Assembly (NCBI GenBank): GCA_902632605.1
Contig: CACPDB010000001.1
Location: 1 to 64,000, forward strand
DNA length: 64,000 nucleotides
From: an uncultured SAR86 cluster bacterium
GTDB taxonomy: Bacteria > Pseudomonadota > Gammaproteobacteria > Magnimaribacterales > AG-339-G14
Direction of reading: 5' to 3'
A model generated the notes under the pieces. It saw nothing but the letters and a program-made list of their open reading frames with translations. It ran no database searches and was not told where the DNA came from. This document shows positions 27,430-38,414 of this stretch, one piece after another (the stretch's first letter is position 1; each line of letters starts with the position of its first letter). The translations under genes and the position numbers were made by a program.

Positions 27430-28143
27430 CTAAGTTACATCACCTAGATAGACTTTTTTAACCACTTCATTTTGTACAATTTCACCTGGGATCCCTTGAG
27501 CTATAACTTGTCCTGCATTAATGACATAAATGAAATCACAAATATCTAGAGTAGCATTCACGTTGTGATCACTTATTAAAACCCCTATGCCTTTTTCTTT
27601 AAGATTTTTTATCAAAGTCTTAATCTCACTTATTATGAGAGGATCAATCCCCGCAAAAGGCTCATCAAGTAATATAAGCTTTGGACTCAATGCAATTGCC
27701 CTAGCAATTTCAACCCTTCTTCTTTGACCTCCAGATAAAGAATTACATTTTTGAGTTTTGATTTTAATTAGATCAAATTCTTCACAAATTTGAGTCAATT
27801 TATTTTCAACTTCTTTCTTTTCATTTTTTTTTGCTTCCAGCGCAGCCTTAATATTTTCTTCAACGGTAAGTTCTCTAAACACAGATGGCTCTTGTGGGAG
27901 GTAAATAACTCCTAATTCTGATCTTTGCTCAAAACTTAAGTTATTCACTACTTTTGAATCGTATAGAACTTCTCCTTCAGAAGGTTTGCTCAAACCAGCT
28001 AGAATAGAGAACAAAGATGTTTTGCCTGCTCCATTTGGACCTAGTAAACCATAAATTTTATCTGAGGTTATAGAGATATCTATGCACTTGAGTATATTTA
28101 CTTTGTTTGAAACTTTTTTAAGTTTTTTCCCCTCAATGCGCAT
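27430..28143 (-). CDS. lptB: LPS export ABC transporter ATP-binding protein LptB
   Basis: ATPase that powers LPS extraction from the inner membrane with LptF and LptG. The 237 residues contain Walker A GPNGAGKT (35-42), the Q-loop YLPQEPSVFRELTVEEN, the signature LSGGQRRRVEIARA, Walker B LILLDEPFAGIDP and the switch SDHNV. Length equals E. coli (241). It lies 5 bases after the LptC-like gene. In E. coli lptA lies between lptC and lptB; here it does not. Confidence 0.96.
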   Translation of the reverse strand: MRIEGKKLKKVSNKVNILKCIDISITSDKIYGLLGPNGAGKTSLFSILAGLSKPSEGEVLYDSKVVNNLSFEQRSELGVIYLPQEPSVFRELTVEENIKAALEAKKNEKKEVENKLTQICEEFDLIKIKTQKCNSLSGGQRRRVEIARAIALSPKLILLDEPFAGIDPLIISEIKTLIKNLKEKGIGVLISDHNVNATLDICDFIYVINAGQVIAQGIPGEIVQNEVVKKVYLGDVT

Positions 28144-28148
28144 TTGAA

Positions 28149-28778
28149 TTAATAATTTTTAATATTTAGTTTTGATGGAAAAATTAATTCTCCATTTGAT
28201 TTTAACTTCACCAAAGACGTCTCTGTTGCTAACCCTTCATTATCTCTTAGGTATATAGGACTACCTTTAAATACAAGCTCATCTTCGTTCAAAATAATTT
28301 CTTCCACAGATATTTCATATTTATCTATAAAAAGGATTAATTCATTGGATGATAAGATTCTCTTATTAAGATCAATGTCAATTTTTCCAGCTTTACCTGA
28401 AATAATTTTTTCATTTGCCTTACCAGAAATTTCCGTTTTATTTTCAAGTTGAACTAAATTTTTATCGTATGCAATTTTACCTTTATTTGAAATTATCTTT
28501 AGAAAGGTATTTTTTCCGGAAATATCTATTTTTGGCTCATAAACGAAAAGGTTTTTTTGTTCTTTCAGAGAATTAATCATTGAAGATTTTACTTTCAAAA
28601 CAAAATCACTATTTTTAAAACCTAAATTAATAGATATATTTTTTGCTTCAAAAACTATTTCATCATTTTGCTTAAATGATTCAGAAGATGACGAGTTTAA
28701 AAAAAATGAAGACAAAAACAAGACAGAACCAATAAGAAAAAATAAGGCAACTAAATATACAAAAATGCTTTTTGGCAT
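28149..28778 (-). CDS. lptC: LptC-like LPS export protein (possible LptC/LptA hybrid)
   Basis: LptC is the bitopic protein that passes LPS to LptA. The 209-residue product has an N-terminal membrane helix (about 6-25) and then a run of beta strands of the OstA type: VYEPKIDISG, FLKIISNKGKIAYDKN, LENKTEISG, followed by GKIDIDLNKR and LVFKGSPIYLRD. It is a little longer than E. coli LptC (191), and its C-terminal strands (KGSPIYLRDNEG, LKSNGELIF) recall LptA. No separate lptA is present between it and lptB. ATG 28778 shares a base with the kdsD stop; a TTG at 28781 is also possible. Confidence 0.75.
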   Translation of the reverse strand: MPKSIFVYLVALFFLIGSVLFLSSFFLNSSSSESFKQNDEIVFEAKNISINLGFKNSDFVLKVKSSMINSLKEQKNLFVYEPKIDISGKNTFLKIISNKGKIAYDKNLVQLENKTEISGKANEKIISGKAGKIDIDLNKRILSSNELILFIDKYEISVEEIILNEDELVFKGSPIYLRDNEGLATETSLVKLKSNGELIFPSKLNIKNY

Positions 28779-29755
28779 CAAATTATTTTTGCAGAAAGAA
28801 TTTCATGCATTCTTATTAAACCCGTTATTTTTTTACTAGAATTCTTCACTATCAATGAATAGATTTTTTGATCTTCCATTATCCTTGAAACATCGAGAAC
28901 AAGATCAGCATCGTTAACAAATTTAAAATTTTTGGTCATGACTTCTTTTATGGGAGTCGATGTAAGATCTATGCGGTTGTTTATCATTCTTCTTAAATCT
29001 CCATCTGTAAATATACCTTTCACAAGACCTTTAATTTTTATTAGCCCTAATCCAAACCCTTTTTTAGATATTTTTTCCATTGCATCAATTATAGAAATAT
29101 TCCCATCTATGAAAGGTAAATCCTTTTCTTTGATCATAATTTCTTTCACCTTAATAAAACTTTTTCCAAGACTGCCCCCTGGATGATTGGCACCAAAATC
29201 AGATCTTTTAAAACCTCGAAAGCTTGTTACAGCTATAGAAATAGAATCGCCTATCATCATCATGGCAGTAGTGCTGGATGTTGGAGCAAGATTCAGCATA
29301 TCTGCCTCTTTTTTCATGTTTAAAGTTATGTGCGCTTCAGATGACAATGCGATTGATGATTTTTTGTTTCCAGTAACAGAACAAATTTTCACTTTTTTTT
29401 GCTTTAAGTTCGGAAGAAGGTCAACTAACTCCTCAGTCTCACCTGAGTAAGAAAAAATAATTAATGAATCTTTTTTAGTAATTGCACCAAGATCTCCATG
29501 ACTAGCTTCGGCGGCATTTATATAAAAAGATGGTTTTCCTAGACTAGAAAGCGTGGCTGATATTTTTTCCGAGACCTTTCCAGACTTACCTATACCCAAA
29601 AAAATTAAGTTTCCCTTTGTTTTTGACAAAAGGTTACAAACTTCATTGAACTCGTTTTTGGATATTCCCGAAGAAACTGTTCGAAGAGCATCAATTTCAT
29701 TTGAAATAACTTTTTTACCAATTTCAAAAAAATTAATTTTTTTTGGTTTTTTCAT
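28778..29755 (-). CDS. kdsD: arabinose-5-phosphate isomerase
   Basis: Converts ribulose-5-phosphate to arabinose-5-phosphate for Kdo synthesis. The 325 residues have a SIS domain (about 30-190, with GIGKSGKVSEKISATLSS, EASHGDLGAI, FSYSGET and LAPTSSTTAMMMIGD) and a CBS pair (about 205-325). Length equals E. coli KdsD (328). kdsC, which in E. coli separates kdsD from lptC, is missing here. kdsA at the window end serves the same pathway. Confidence 0.96.
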   Translation of the reverse strand: MKKPKKINFFEIGKKVISNEIDALRTVSSGISKNEFNEVCNLLSKTKGNLIFLGIGKSGKVSEKISATLSSLGKPSFYINAAEASHGDLGAITKKDSLIIFSYSGETEELVDLLPNLKQKKVKICSVTGNKKSSIALSSEAHITLNMKKEADMLNLAPTSSTTAMMMIGDSISIAVTSFRGFKRSDFGANHPGGSLGKSFIKVKEIMIKEKDLPFIDGNISIIDAMEKISKKGFGLGLIKIKGLVKGIFTDGDLRRMINNRIDLTSTPIKEVMTKNFKFVNDADLVLDVSRIMEDQKIYSLIVKNSSKKITGLIRMHEILSAKII

Positions 29756-29805
29756 CTGTGATTAATTATCCTGTAGTAGACTAGGCTCTTTAAACCCGAT
29801 TATAA

Positions 29806-31693
<1,888 letters not shown>

Positions 31694-31694
<1 letters not shown>

Positions 31695-32317
31695 TGTTAA
31701 TTGTTTTGCCAAAAGGAAGATTGTTAAAAGAAATTAAAAATCTTTTAGAACAGGTTGGCATATCTTTTGAAGATTCATCAAGAAAGCTAGTTATGAATAC
31801 CTCTGTTAAAGATATCAAAGTAGCTATCCTCAGGTCTTGGGACATTCCTAAGTTTGTCAACAAAGGTATTGCAGACATGGGTTTTGTTGGGAAAGATGTT
31901 CTTAACGAGATTGAAGATGAAGAAAACTTTTATGAGTCTTTAGATATGGGATTAGGCAAGTGTCGACTTTCTTTAGCTGCTTATGAGAAAGTAATTGACT
32001 CAAACAAACCCATAGTGGCAACCAAATATCCGGTTTCAGCAAAGTCTTTCTTTGCTTCAAAAATGCAGAATGTAGAAATAATAAAATTAAAAGGCGCAAT
32101 AGAAATAGCTCCAATACTTGGACTTTCAGATTACATTGTCGATCTTGTTCAAACAGGAAATACGCTTAAAGAAAATGGATTGTCTGAATTAGAAGTGATT
32201 CAAGATATTTCAACTAGATTAATTATTAATAAATCCTCTTTTAAAACTAACAACTCAAAAATACAACGGTTAATTCTTTCTATGAAAGATGTTCTAAATG
32301 AAAATTTTAAAAATTAA
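31694..32317 (+). CDS. hisG: ATP phosphoribosyltransferase, short form
   Basis: First step of histidine synthesis, joining ATP and PRPP. The 207 residues are the short form, which lacks the C-terminal regulatory domain and in other bacteria needs the HisRS-like partner HisZ; none is seen here. Motifs: LPKGRLLKE at the N-terminus, ADMGFVGKDVL, and the PRPP loop DLVQTGNTLKENGL. murA-hisG-hisD is the Pseudomonas-type order. Its end overlaps the hisD start by 20 bases. Confidence 0.96.
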
Positions 32318-33601
32318 GAAAGTATCTTTTACTGTCGCCAAAAAACACTTATTGCAAAGTAAAATTACAAGTCAAGCGTCTAAAATCAGAAAAGCTGTTC
32401 AAAAAATAATACTTGATGTAAAAAAAATGGAGATGAAGCTTTAATAAAGATTTCAAATAAAATTGATAATACAGAATTTAAAAGAGTTTCCGAAGCTTCT
32501 TTCAGTAAGTCTGATTTAAAAAAAAATTATGAAAAGTTAGATAATGCAACAAAGAAAAACTTAAATTTCATTAAGAAAAGAATCATAAATTTTCATAAAG
32601 CCATAAAGATAAGTGATTTAAAAACAAAGGATGGAATATTTAGTTTTTTAGGTCAAATCCATAAGCCAATAGATAAGATTGGGCTTTATGCACCCGGAGG
32701 CAAAGCTGTTTATCCATCATCTGTGCTAATGACTGCATTAGTTGCTAAAGTGGCAGGTTCTAGAGAGGTTAACCTTTTTTTTCCAAGTTCTTCCGAGAAA
32801 GCAAAAAAATTAATGTTAGGGACTGCCCACTTAGCAGGAATAACTAATGCTTATAATTTCGGTGGAGCTCATGCAATAGCCGCAATGGCCTATGGGACAG
32901 AAACAATACCTAAATCAGATAAAATCTTTGGTCCCGGAAATAATTACGTTGCAGAAGCAAAAAGACAGGTATTTGGAGATGTTGGCATAGATTCTTTTGC
33001 CGGCCCATCTGAGGTGCTAATTATTTCAGACAAGAAAAAAGGATTTGAACAATTAGCTGCTGATCTTATTGCTCAAGCTGAACACGGAGAAGATTCTAAA
33101 TGTATTTTTATTCAAATTGGTGCAGAAGGATTAGAGGGTTTGTTCAAAGAGCTTGATCGACAAGTGACTGATGCTCCAAGAGGAAAAACAATAAAAATAG
33201 CTTTAGAAAAAAATTCAATGTTTATTCAGGTTAGAAATTTAGAAGAAGCAATTGAAATTAATAATCTAGTAGGACCGGAACACTTACAAATTATTTATAA
33301 AGATTTTAAAGAGTCGTCATTGAAAAGATTCATTGCTGGAGCCATTTTTATCGGAGAAAATAATACTGCTGTCTTGGGAGATTATGCTGCAGGACCCAGT
33401 CATGTTATTCCAACAAATTCTGCTGCCAGGTTTAGTTCGCCTGTCAGCATTGAAGACTTTTTAGTGAGAACCTCTGTTACGGAAATTAAATCAATCAAGA
33501 ACAAGGCAAAATATAATGCACTGCTTGAAAATTCAATATTTTTAGCAGAGCTAGAAGGTTTGCATGGGCATGCAAATGCTCTCAAGCTCAGGCGCAAATA
33601 G
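32298..33601 (+). CDS. hisD: histidinol dehydrogenase, reading frame broken by a -1 shift in an A8 run
   Basis: Last two oxidations of histidine synthesis. ATG 32298 opens a frame that ends after 48 codons at TAA 32442-32444. The rest continues in the -1 frame from the A8 run at 32420-32427 to TAG at 33601 without a stop. Joined, it reads ...DVKK-N-GDEALIK..., which is normal HisD, followed by GLYAPGGKA, FGPGNNYV, AGPSEVL, QAEHGEDS and the C-terminal HGHANAL. Restoring the frame needs one extra A, or a ribosome slipping back one base on A-AAA-AAA (32420-32426). All downstream catalytic blocks are intact, so this may be a sequencing or assembly error, slippage-rescued expression or a young pseudogene. 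Joined length is about 434 residues, as in E. coli. Confidence 0.85.
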
Positions 33602-33604
33602 ATA

Positions 33605-34378
33605 CTACCTATCTACAATCGAATTGAAGACTTCAATAACTGTATCGACAGGAATCGCAAAATTTAACCCTTGATTCCCTCCGGTAGTTGATCTGATAAC
33701 ATTTACCACACCTAATAATCTTCCTTTATCATCAATTAATGCTCCCCCAGAGTTTCCTGGATTTATTGAAGCATCAGTTTGAATAAAATTTCCTTTTTTA
33801 TCTTGGAAAGTTCTGTTTATTGCACTAACTATGCCCCTACTGAATGATTGCCCCAATCCTTGAGGATTGCCAATTGCAATTACAGATTCTCCAACTTTAA
33901 CCTGATCAATATTTTTCCTGATTTTAAAAGGCTTAAGATCCATCGAATCAATAATTACTAAAACTGCAATATCTGCTTCTAAATCGTAGCCTAAAACTTG
34001 TGTTTGTACTGTCTCACCTAAATTATTTTCTATTATTAACTCTTGGTTTTGATTAAAAGCATCACTAATAACGTGAAAGTTTGTAACTATAAGGTCTTTT
34101 TCAATAACAACTCCTGAACCGTTAGGAAAGAGGCCAGTTTTTATAACTCTTCTGTATCTATTAAAACCAAATTCATTAGATTGTTCTTGCCAAGCTTTCC
34201 ATTTTTTTATTGTCCAAATATTTACAACTGAAGGGGAAGTTCTTTCTAGTACATTTGAAATATCATGATAGATAGGTATGTAGATATTTGTTTTGCCATA
34301 AAAACTAGAAAAAACTAAAGCAGAAAGGGCGCCTAAAAGTACCCATAAAGATATTACTGAATAACTTTTTTTGAACAT
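33605..34378 (-). CDS. degS: DegS-like membrane-anchored serine protease without PDZ domain
   Basis: HtrA-family protease expected in the periplasm. The 257 residues (ATG 34378) have one N-terminal membrane anchor (about 8-24) and a trypsin-like domain with the triad His102 (TNFHV), Asp136 (EADIAVL) and Ser210 (NPGNSGGAL). The sequence stops right after NQGLNFAIPVDTVIEVFNSIV, where E. coli DegS continues with a PDZ domain of about 100 residues. Loss of PDZ would remove the usual sensing of unfolded porins. Another nearby start, TTG 34390, adds four residues. hisD ends three bases away on the other strand. Confidence 0.85.
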   Translation of the reverse strand: MFKKSYSVISLWVLLGALSALVFSSFYGKTNIYIPIYHDISNVLERTSPSVVNIWTIKKWKAWQEQSNEFGFNRYRRVIKTGLFPNGSGVVIEKDLIVTNFHVISDAFNQNQELIIENNLGETVQTQVLGYDLEADIAVLVIIDSMDLKPFKIRKNIDQVKVGESVIAIGNPQGLGQSFSRGIVSAINRTFQDKKGNFIQTDASINPGNSGGALIDDKGRLLGVVNVIRSTTGGNQGLNFAIPVDTVIEVFNSIVDR

Positions 34379-34435
34379 TGGCAATAGCAATTATAACCTC
34401 TCTGAGTTATCATTCTCGCTTTTCAAGACTAATTT

Positions 34436-34864
34436 ATGGAAACAAAGAGTTACAGAAGCGTTAATGTCGAAAAAAATTGGCATGTAGTTGATGCTGAGGA
34501 TAAAGTTTTAGGTAGATTGGCTGTTAAAATAGCTTCTATTCTCTCAGGAAAAAACAAAGCCCAGTATTCCCCAAATGCCGATTTAGGTGATTTTGTTGTT
34601 GTTGTTAACGCAGAGAAAGTCAAGGTAACAGGAAATAAATCTTCTCAGAAAAACTATTATCATCACACCGGCTATCCCGGAGGACTTAAAACAAAGTCTT
34701 TTGAAAAGATGCAAAAAGACTCTCCTGAAAAAATAATCGAAAAAGCTGTCAAAGGTATGTTACCTAAAAATAAACTCGCTAATCAGATAATTAAAAAATT
34801 AAAAGTTTACTCTGGTAAAGTTCATCCCCATATTGGACAGCAACCAAAAGAATTATCACTTTAA
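34436..34864 (+). CDS. rplM: 50S ribosomal protein L13
   Basis: Early-assembling 23S rRNA-binding protein. The 142 residues equal E. coli and carry [25 protein letters not shown] and KGMLPKNKL. It starts 57 bases from the divergent protease gene; that gap should hold its promoter, but I see only a weak TATCAT (34408-34413). It heads rplM-rpsI-petABC-sspA, an order common in gammaproteobacteria. Confidence 0.98.
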   Translation: METKSYRSVNVEKNWHVVDAEDKVLGRLAVKIASILSGKNKAQYSPNADLGDFVVVVNAEKVKVTGNKSSQKNYYHHTGYPGGLKTKSFEKMQKDSPEKIIEKAVKGMLPKNKLANQIIKKLKVYSGKVHPHIGQQPKELSL

Positions 34865-34873
34865 ATTTAGAAT

Positions 34874-35263
34874 ATGTCAGAAGCAACATACGCAACTGGA
34901 AGACGAAAAAGCGCAACTGCAAGAGTATACCTTTACGAAGGTTCAGGAAATATATTAATAAATGATCTACCTTTAGAAGATTACTTTGGAAGAGAAGTAG
35001 CTAAAATACTTGTTAAACAGCCACTGAAACTCTTAGATTGTGATCTTAAATACGACTTCAAAATCAAGGTTTCTGGCGGAGGTTCCTTTGGACAAGCTGG
35101 CGCGATTAGGCATGGTATTTCTAGAGCGCTTGAAAAAAAGAACAGTGAGTTTCGAGGGGCATTAAAGTCCGCAGGCTACTTAACTAGAGATTCGAGAAAA
35201 GTAGAAAGAAAAAAAGTTGGATTAAGAAAAGCTAGAAAAGCTCCTCAATTCAGCAAAAGATAA
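34874..35263 (+). CDS. rpsI: 30S ribosomal protein S9
   Basis: Its C-terminal tail reaches the P-site tRNA in the 30S subunit. The 129 residues carry [34 protein letters not shown] and the basic end [14 protein letters not shown]; the terminal Ser-Lys-Arg is the universal S9 ending. It starts 9 bases after rplM and is followed by petA after 3 bases. Confidence 0.98.
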   Translation: MSEATYATGRRKSATARVYLYEGSGNILINDLPLEDYFGREVAKILVKQPLKLLDCDLKYDFKIKVSGGGSFGQAGAIRHGISRALEKKNSEFRGALKSAGYLTRDSRKVERKKVGLRKARKAPQFSKR

Positions 35264-35266
35264 AAT

Positions 35267-35860
35267 ATGCAACCCAAAAGTCCTCCTAATCCTGGTAGAA
35301 GGAAATTTCTTACTTATACAACTTCTTTCCTTGGGATTATAGGAGCATTTTTTACGGCTATACCTTTTGTAAGCGCATTTAAACCAAGTGCTAAAGCAGA
35401 AGCTGCTGGTGCCCCAGTCAAAGTTGACCTTTCAAAGTTACTTCCAGGAGAAATGATGACGGTTGAGTGGAGAGGAAGACCAGTTTTTGTTGTTAATATT
35501 CCGAAAGAAAATACAAACTTCATAACAAAAAACTTAGAAAGACTAGCTGATCCGAATATGGAAGATCCTTCTCAACCGGATTATGCAAAAAATGATATTA
35601 GGTCTAGAAAAGAAGGAATAGCTGTCTTAACTGGAGTTTGTACCCATTTGGGGTGTGCTCCAAAGTATTATCCAGATGCAAAACCAGAAGATTTTGATTC
35701 AAATTGGCAGGGAGGATTTTTTTGTCCTTGTCATGGTTCAAAATTTGACTTGGTCGGAAGGGTTTATGCAAATGTTCCTGCCCCTACGAATTTAGTTGTG
35801 CCTCCACATTTTTTTGAAAAAGATAACTTATTGGTTATCGGTTCAGACGGAGTAAGTTAA
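35267..35860 (+). CDS. petA: ubiquinol-cytochrome c reductase Rieske iron-sulfur subunit
   Basis: Carries the high-potential 2Fe-2S centre of the bc1 complex. The 197 residues start with a twin-arginine-like signal anchor ([10 protein letters not shown], then a membrane helix at about 18-38). The cluster ligands lie in CTHLGC and CPCHGS, with Cys and His of each motif intact. It overlaps petB by one base (TAATG). Confidence 0.97.
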   Translation: MQPKSPPNPGRRKFLTYTTSFLGIIGAFFTAIPFVSAFKPSAKAEAAGAPVKVDLSKLLPGEMMTVEWRGRPVFVVNIPKENTNFITKNLERLADPNMEDPSQPDYAKNDIRSRKEGIAVLTGVCTHLGCAPKYYPDAKPEDFDSNWQGGFFCPCHGSKFDLVGRVYANVPAPTNLVVPPHFFEKDNLLVIGSDGVS

Positions 35861-37116
35861 TGAGCGAAAACACTATTGGAAAAAAAAGTCTTGAATGGGT
35901 AGATAGTAGATTTCCTGTTGTAGATCTCTTTGAAAGGCATCTTTCAAAATATTATTCTCCTTCCAACATAAACATTTGGTATTTATTTGGCTTCCTTCTA
36001 TTAATCGTTCTAGTGATGCAGATTTTAACCGGTTTGTGGTTGATGATGAATTACACCAATACAGCAGAAGGAGCATTTTCCTCCATTGAATACATCATGA
36101 GAGATGTAGATTATGGATGGCTTATTAGATACATGCATGCTGGAGGAGCATCAGCATTTTTTGCCTTGATTTATCTGCATATGTTTAGAGGCATGATGTA
36201 TGGGTCTTACCAGAAACCTAGAGAATTAATTTGGGTTGGCGGATGGTTCGTATACGTTCTTCTTTGTGCAGAAGGATTTACAGGCTATGTTCTTCCTTGG
36301 GGGCAGATGTCATTTTGGGCAGCACAAGTAATTATATCTCTTGTAGGTTCTATTCCCTACTTTGGAGAAGATCTTGCTATTTGGATCAGAGGTGATTACA
36401 TAGTATCAGGTATTACTTTGTCGAGACTTTTTGCTTTCCATGTAGTTTTATTACCAATCTTAATTATTGCAGTAGTTTTCTTTCATATTTTAGCGCTCCA
36501 TGAAATTGGCTCAAATAATCCAGATGGCATTGATGTAAAGAAACATACAGACCAGGATGGTGTTCCTTTAGACGCTAAACCTTTCTTTCCCTATGACATA
36601 ACTCATGATTTCTATGCATTAGGAGTATTTTTAATAATATTTTGTTCTGTAATATTTTTCTTCCCAGAAGGAGGTGGATATATCATCGAGTATGTTAACT
36701 ATGAACCTGCTAATCCACTTTCTACGCCAGCCCATATTGTACCCTCATGGTATTACACTCCATTTTACGCCATGCTCAGAGCAATAGATTTCCCATTATT
36801 TGGATTAACTGCTAAGTTTTTAGGCTTCGTTGTGATGGCTGCAGGAATTGCGATTTTTGCTGCTCTACCTTGGTTAGATAGAAGTCCTGTTAAGTCGATA
36901 AAGTATAAAGGTATTTATAGCAAAGCTTTTTTAGCTGGATTTGTAATAAGTTTTTTTGTTTTAGCTTACCTCGGTTCTGTTCCTCCTACCGAAACTAAAA
37001 ATATGCTTGCTAAAGTATTTACCTTTATCTATTTTGCATATTTTTTATTAATGCCTATTTACACAAAATTTGAGAAATGCAAACCCGTTCCAGAGCGTGT
37101 CGGAGATCCAGCTTGA
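35860..37116 (+). CDS. petB: ubiquinol-cytochrome c reductase cytochrome b subunit
   Basis: Membrane core of bc1 with two b hemes and the quinone sites. The 418 residues form about eight helices. Heme ligands are expected in the HAGGASAFF...YLHMFRG helix and in the FHVVLLP...[15 protein letters not shown] helix. The Qo-site PEWY motif is not obvious; the corresponding segment reads [15 protein letters not shown], with Ser instead of Glu. I cannot judge from this alone whether that alters function. The end overlaps petC. Confidence 0.97.
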   Translation: MSENTIGKKSLEWVDSRFPVVDLFERHLSKYYSPSNINIWYLFGFLLLIVLVMQILTGLWLMMNYTNTAEGAFSSIEYIMRDVDYGWLIRYMHAGGASAFFALIYLHMFRGMMYGSYQKPRELIWVGGWFVYVLLCAEGFTGYVLPWGQMSFWAAQVIISLVGSIPYFGEDLAIWIRGDYIVSGITLSRLFAFHVVLLPILIIAVVFFHILALHEIGSNNPDGIDVKKHTDQDGVPLDAKPFFPYDITHDFYALGVFLIIFCSVIFFFPEGGGYIIEYVNYEPANPLSTPAHIVPSWYYTPFYAMLRAIDFPLFGLTAKFLGFVVMAAGIAIFAALPWLDRSPVKSIKYKGIYSKAFLAGFVISFFVLAYLGSVPPTETKNMLAKVFTFIYFAYFLLMPIYTKFEKCKPVPERVGDPA

Positions 37117-37775
37117 AAAGCCTCTTTTATCTAATAGCCATATCTTCTTCCTTTTTCATTTTTTCTGCCGGAGAATATCGTTGTGGTTCAATGGAGTGTG
37201 ATAATTTTAAGGCTGATGTTTCAGATAAAGCTTCATTACAAAGAGGATTATCTACTTATATGAATTACTGCTATGGTTGTCATTCTCTTAAATATTCAAG
37301 ATATAAGAGAGTTGCTGAAGACTTACTTATTCCTTTAGAAATGTACGAGAACAATTTAATTTATGATGGTTCAAAAATAGGGGAACTTATGGAAATAAGT
37401 TTGACTAAAGAAGATGCAATCGAATGGCTCGGAGCTTATCCACCCGATCTCACTTTAGAGGCTAGATTGAGGAGACCTGACTGGATATATACATACCTAA
37501 GAAACTATTATCCTGATTCTTCTAGACCTTATGGAGTAAACAATAGAGTGTATCAAAATGTAAATATGCCTCATGTTTTAGAAGATATGCAAAATAATCT
37601 TTCTGAAATTCAATATGATCAAGTTATATATGATTTAACTAACTTCATGACATATGTGGCAGATCCCTCTGCAGAGCAACGTAAAAGGATTGGTACTTAT
37701 GTGTTACTTTTTTTGATAATTTTTACAGCTTTTGCTTATATGACATATCGAGAATTTAAAAAAGATTTAAAATAG
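37113..37775 (+). CDS. petC: cytochrome c1
   Basis: c-type heme subunit that passes electrons from the Rieske protein to a soluble cytochrome. I start at the TTG in the TTGA overlap with petB (37113). This gives a clean signal peptide ([20 protein letters not shown]) and 220 residues; a longer frame begins inside petB but adds only charged residues. The heme motif CYGCH lies at 53-57, the likely axial Met in NVNMPHVL, and a C-terminal anchor helix near 195-212. Normal for a bacterial cytochrome c1. Confidence 0.93.
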   Translation: MKSLFYLIAISSSFFIFSAGEYRCGSMECDNFKADVSDKASLQRGLSTYMNYCYGCHSLKYSRYKRVAEDLLIPLEMYENNLIYDGSKIGELMEISLTKEDAIEWLGAYPPDLTLEARLRRPDWIYTYLRNYYPDSSRPYGVNNRVYQNVNMPHVLEDMQNNLSEIQYDQVIYDLTNFMTYVADPSAEQRKRIGTYVLLFLIIFTAFAYMTYREFKKDLK

Positions 37776-37779
37776 ATTT

Positions 37780-38412
37780 ATGAGTCTTCTAAGTAATAGG
37801 TCTGCTATGGTTTTGTTCCATGACGATATTGGACATAGATCACAAAAAGTTAGGATAGTTATCGCTGAAAAAGGAATAACTTGCAATTTAGAGGTGCTCA
37901 GCAAAGACGATCTTCCTAAGGAAATTTTAGAGATAAATCCTGATGGGCATTTACCTCTTTTAGTAGACAGAGAGCTTTCCTTATATCACTCTGGTTTAAT
38001 AGTTGAGTATCTTGATGAAAGATTTCCTCATCCGCCTCTTTTACCTGTTTATCCTGTTTCAAGAGCCCAATTTAGATTAATCCTTCAAAGAATTGAAAAG
38101 GATTGGGCTGAAAACTTAGATGTTCTTGAAAATGCAAATTCCTCCAAACCACAAATTACAAAAGCAAGAAACGACCTTCAAAAAAATATTTCGAACTCTT
38201 TGGCGATGTTTGACAATAAAAAATTCTTTAGAAGCGATGAGTTTTCAGTTTTAGATTCTGTAATAATTCCAATACTTCTAAGACTTGATCATCATCAAAT
38301 TAAGATTCCTAATAATAAAGCATCAAAACCTCTTTTTGACTATATTGAAAGGATGCAAGAATTACGTAGCGTCAAAGACAGCTTTACCTCTTTAGAAATA
38401 GAATTATTATAA
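37780..38412 (+). CDS. sspA: stringent starvation protein A (GST-like)
   Basis: RNA-polymerase-associated protein with a glutathione-S-transferase fold. The 210 residues start SAMVLFHDDIGHRSQKVRIVIAEKGI, the thioredoxin-like half, with the NPDGHLPLLVDRELSLYHSGLIVEYLDERFPHPPLLP run typical of SspA, then an all-helical half. sspA after petABC is conserved in gammaproteobacteria. The usual sspB neighbour is absent: a convergent gene ends 2 bases later. Confidence 0.93.
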   Translation: MSLLSNRSAMVLFHDDIGHRSQKVRIVIAEKGITCNLEVLSKDDLPKEILEINPDGHLPLLVDRELSLYHSGLIVEYLDERFPHPPLLPVYPVSRAQFRLILQRIEKDWAENLDVLENANSSKPQITKARNDLQKNISNSLAMFDNKKFFRSDEFSVLDSVIIPILLRLDHHQIKIPNNKASKPLFDYIERMQELRSVKDSFTSLEIELL

Positions 38413-38414
38413 TT

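Noticed and set aside
32298-32444. Separate 48-residue gene between hisG and hisD
   Set aside because: Its text is the HisD N-terminus and joins the downstream frame exactly with a single -1 shift.
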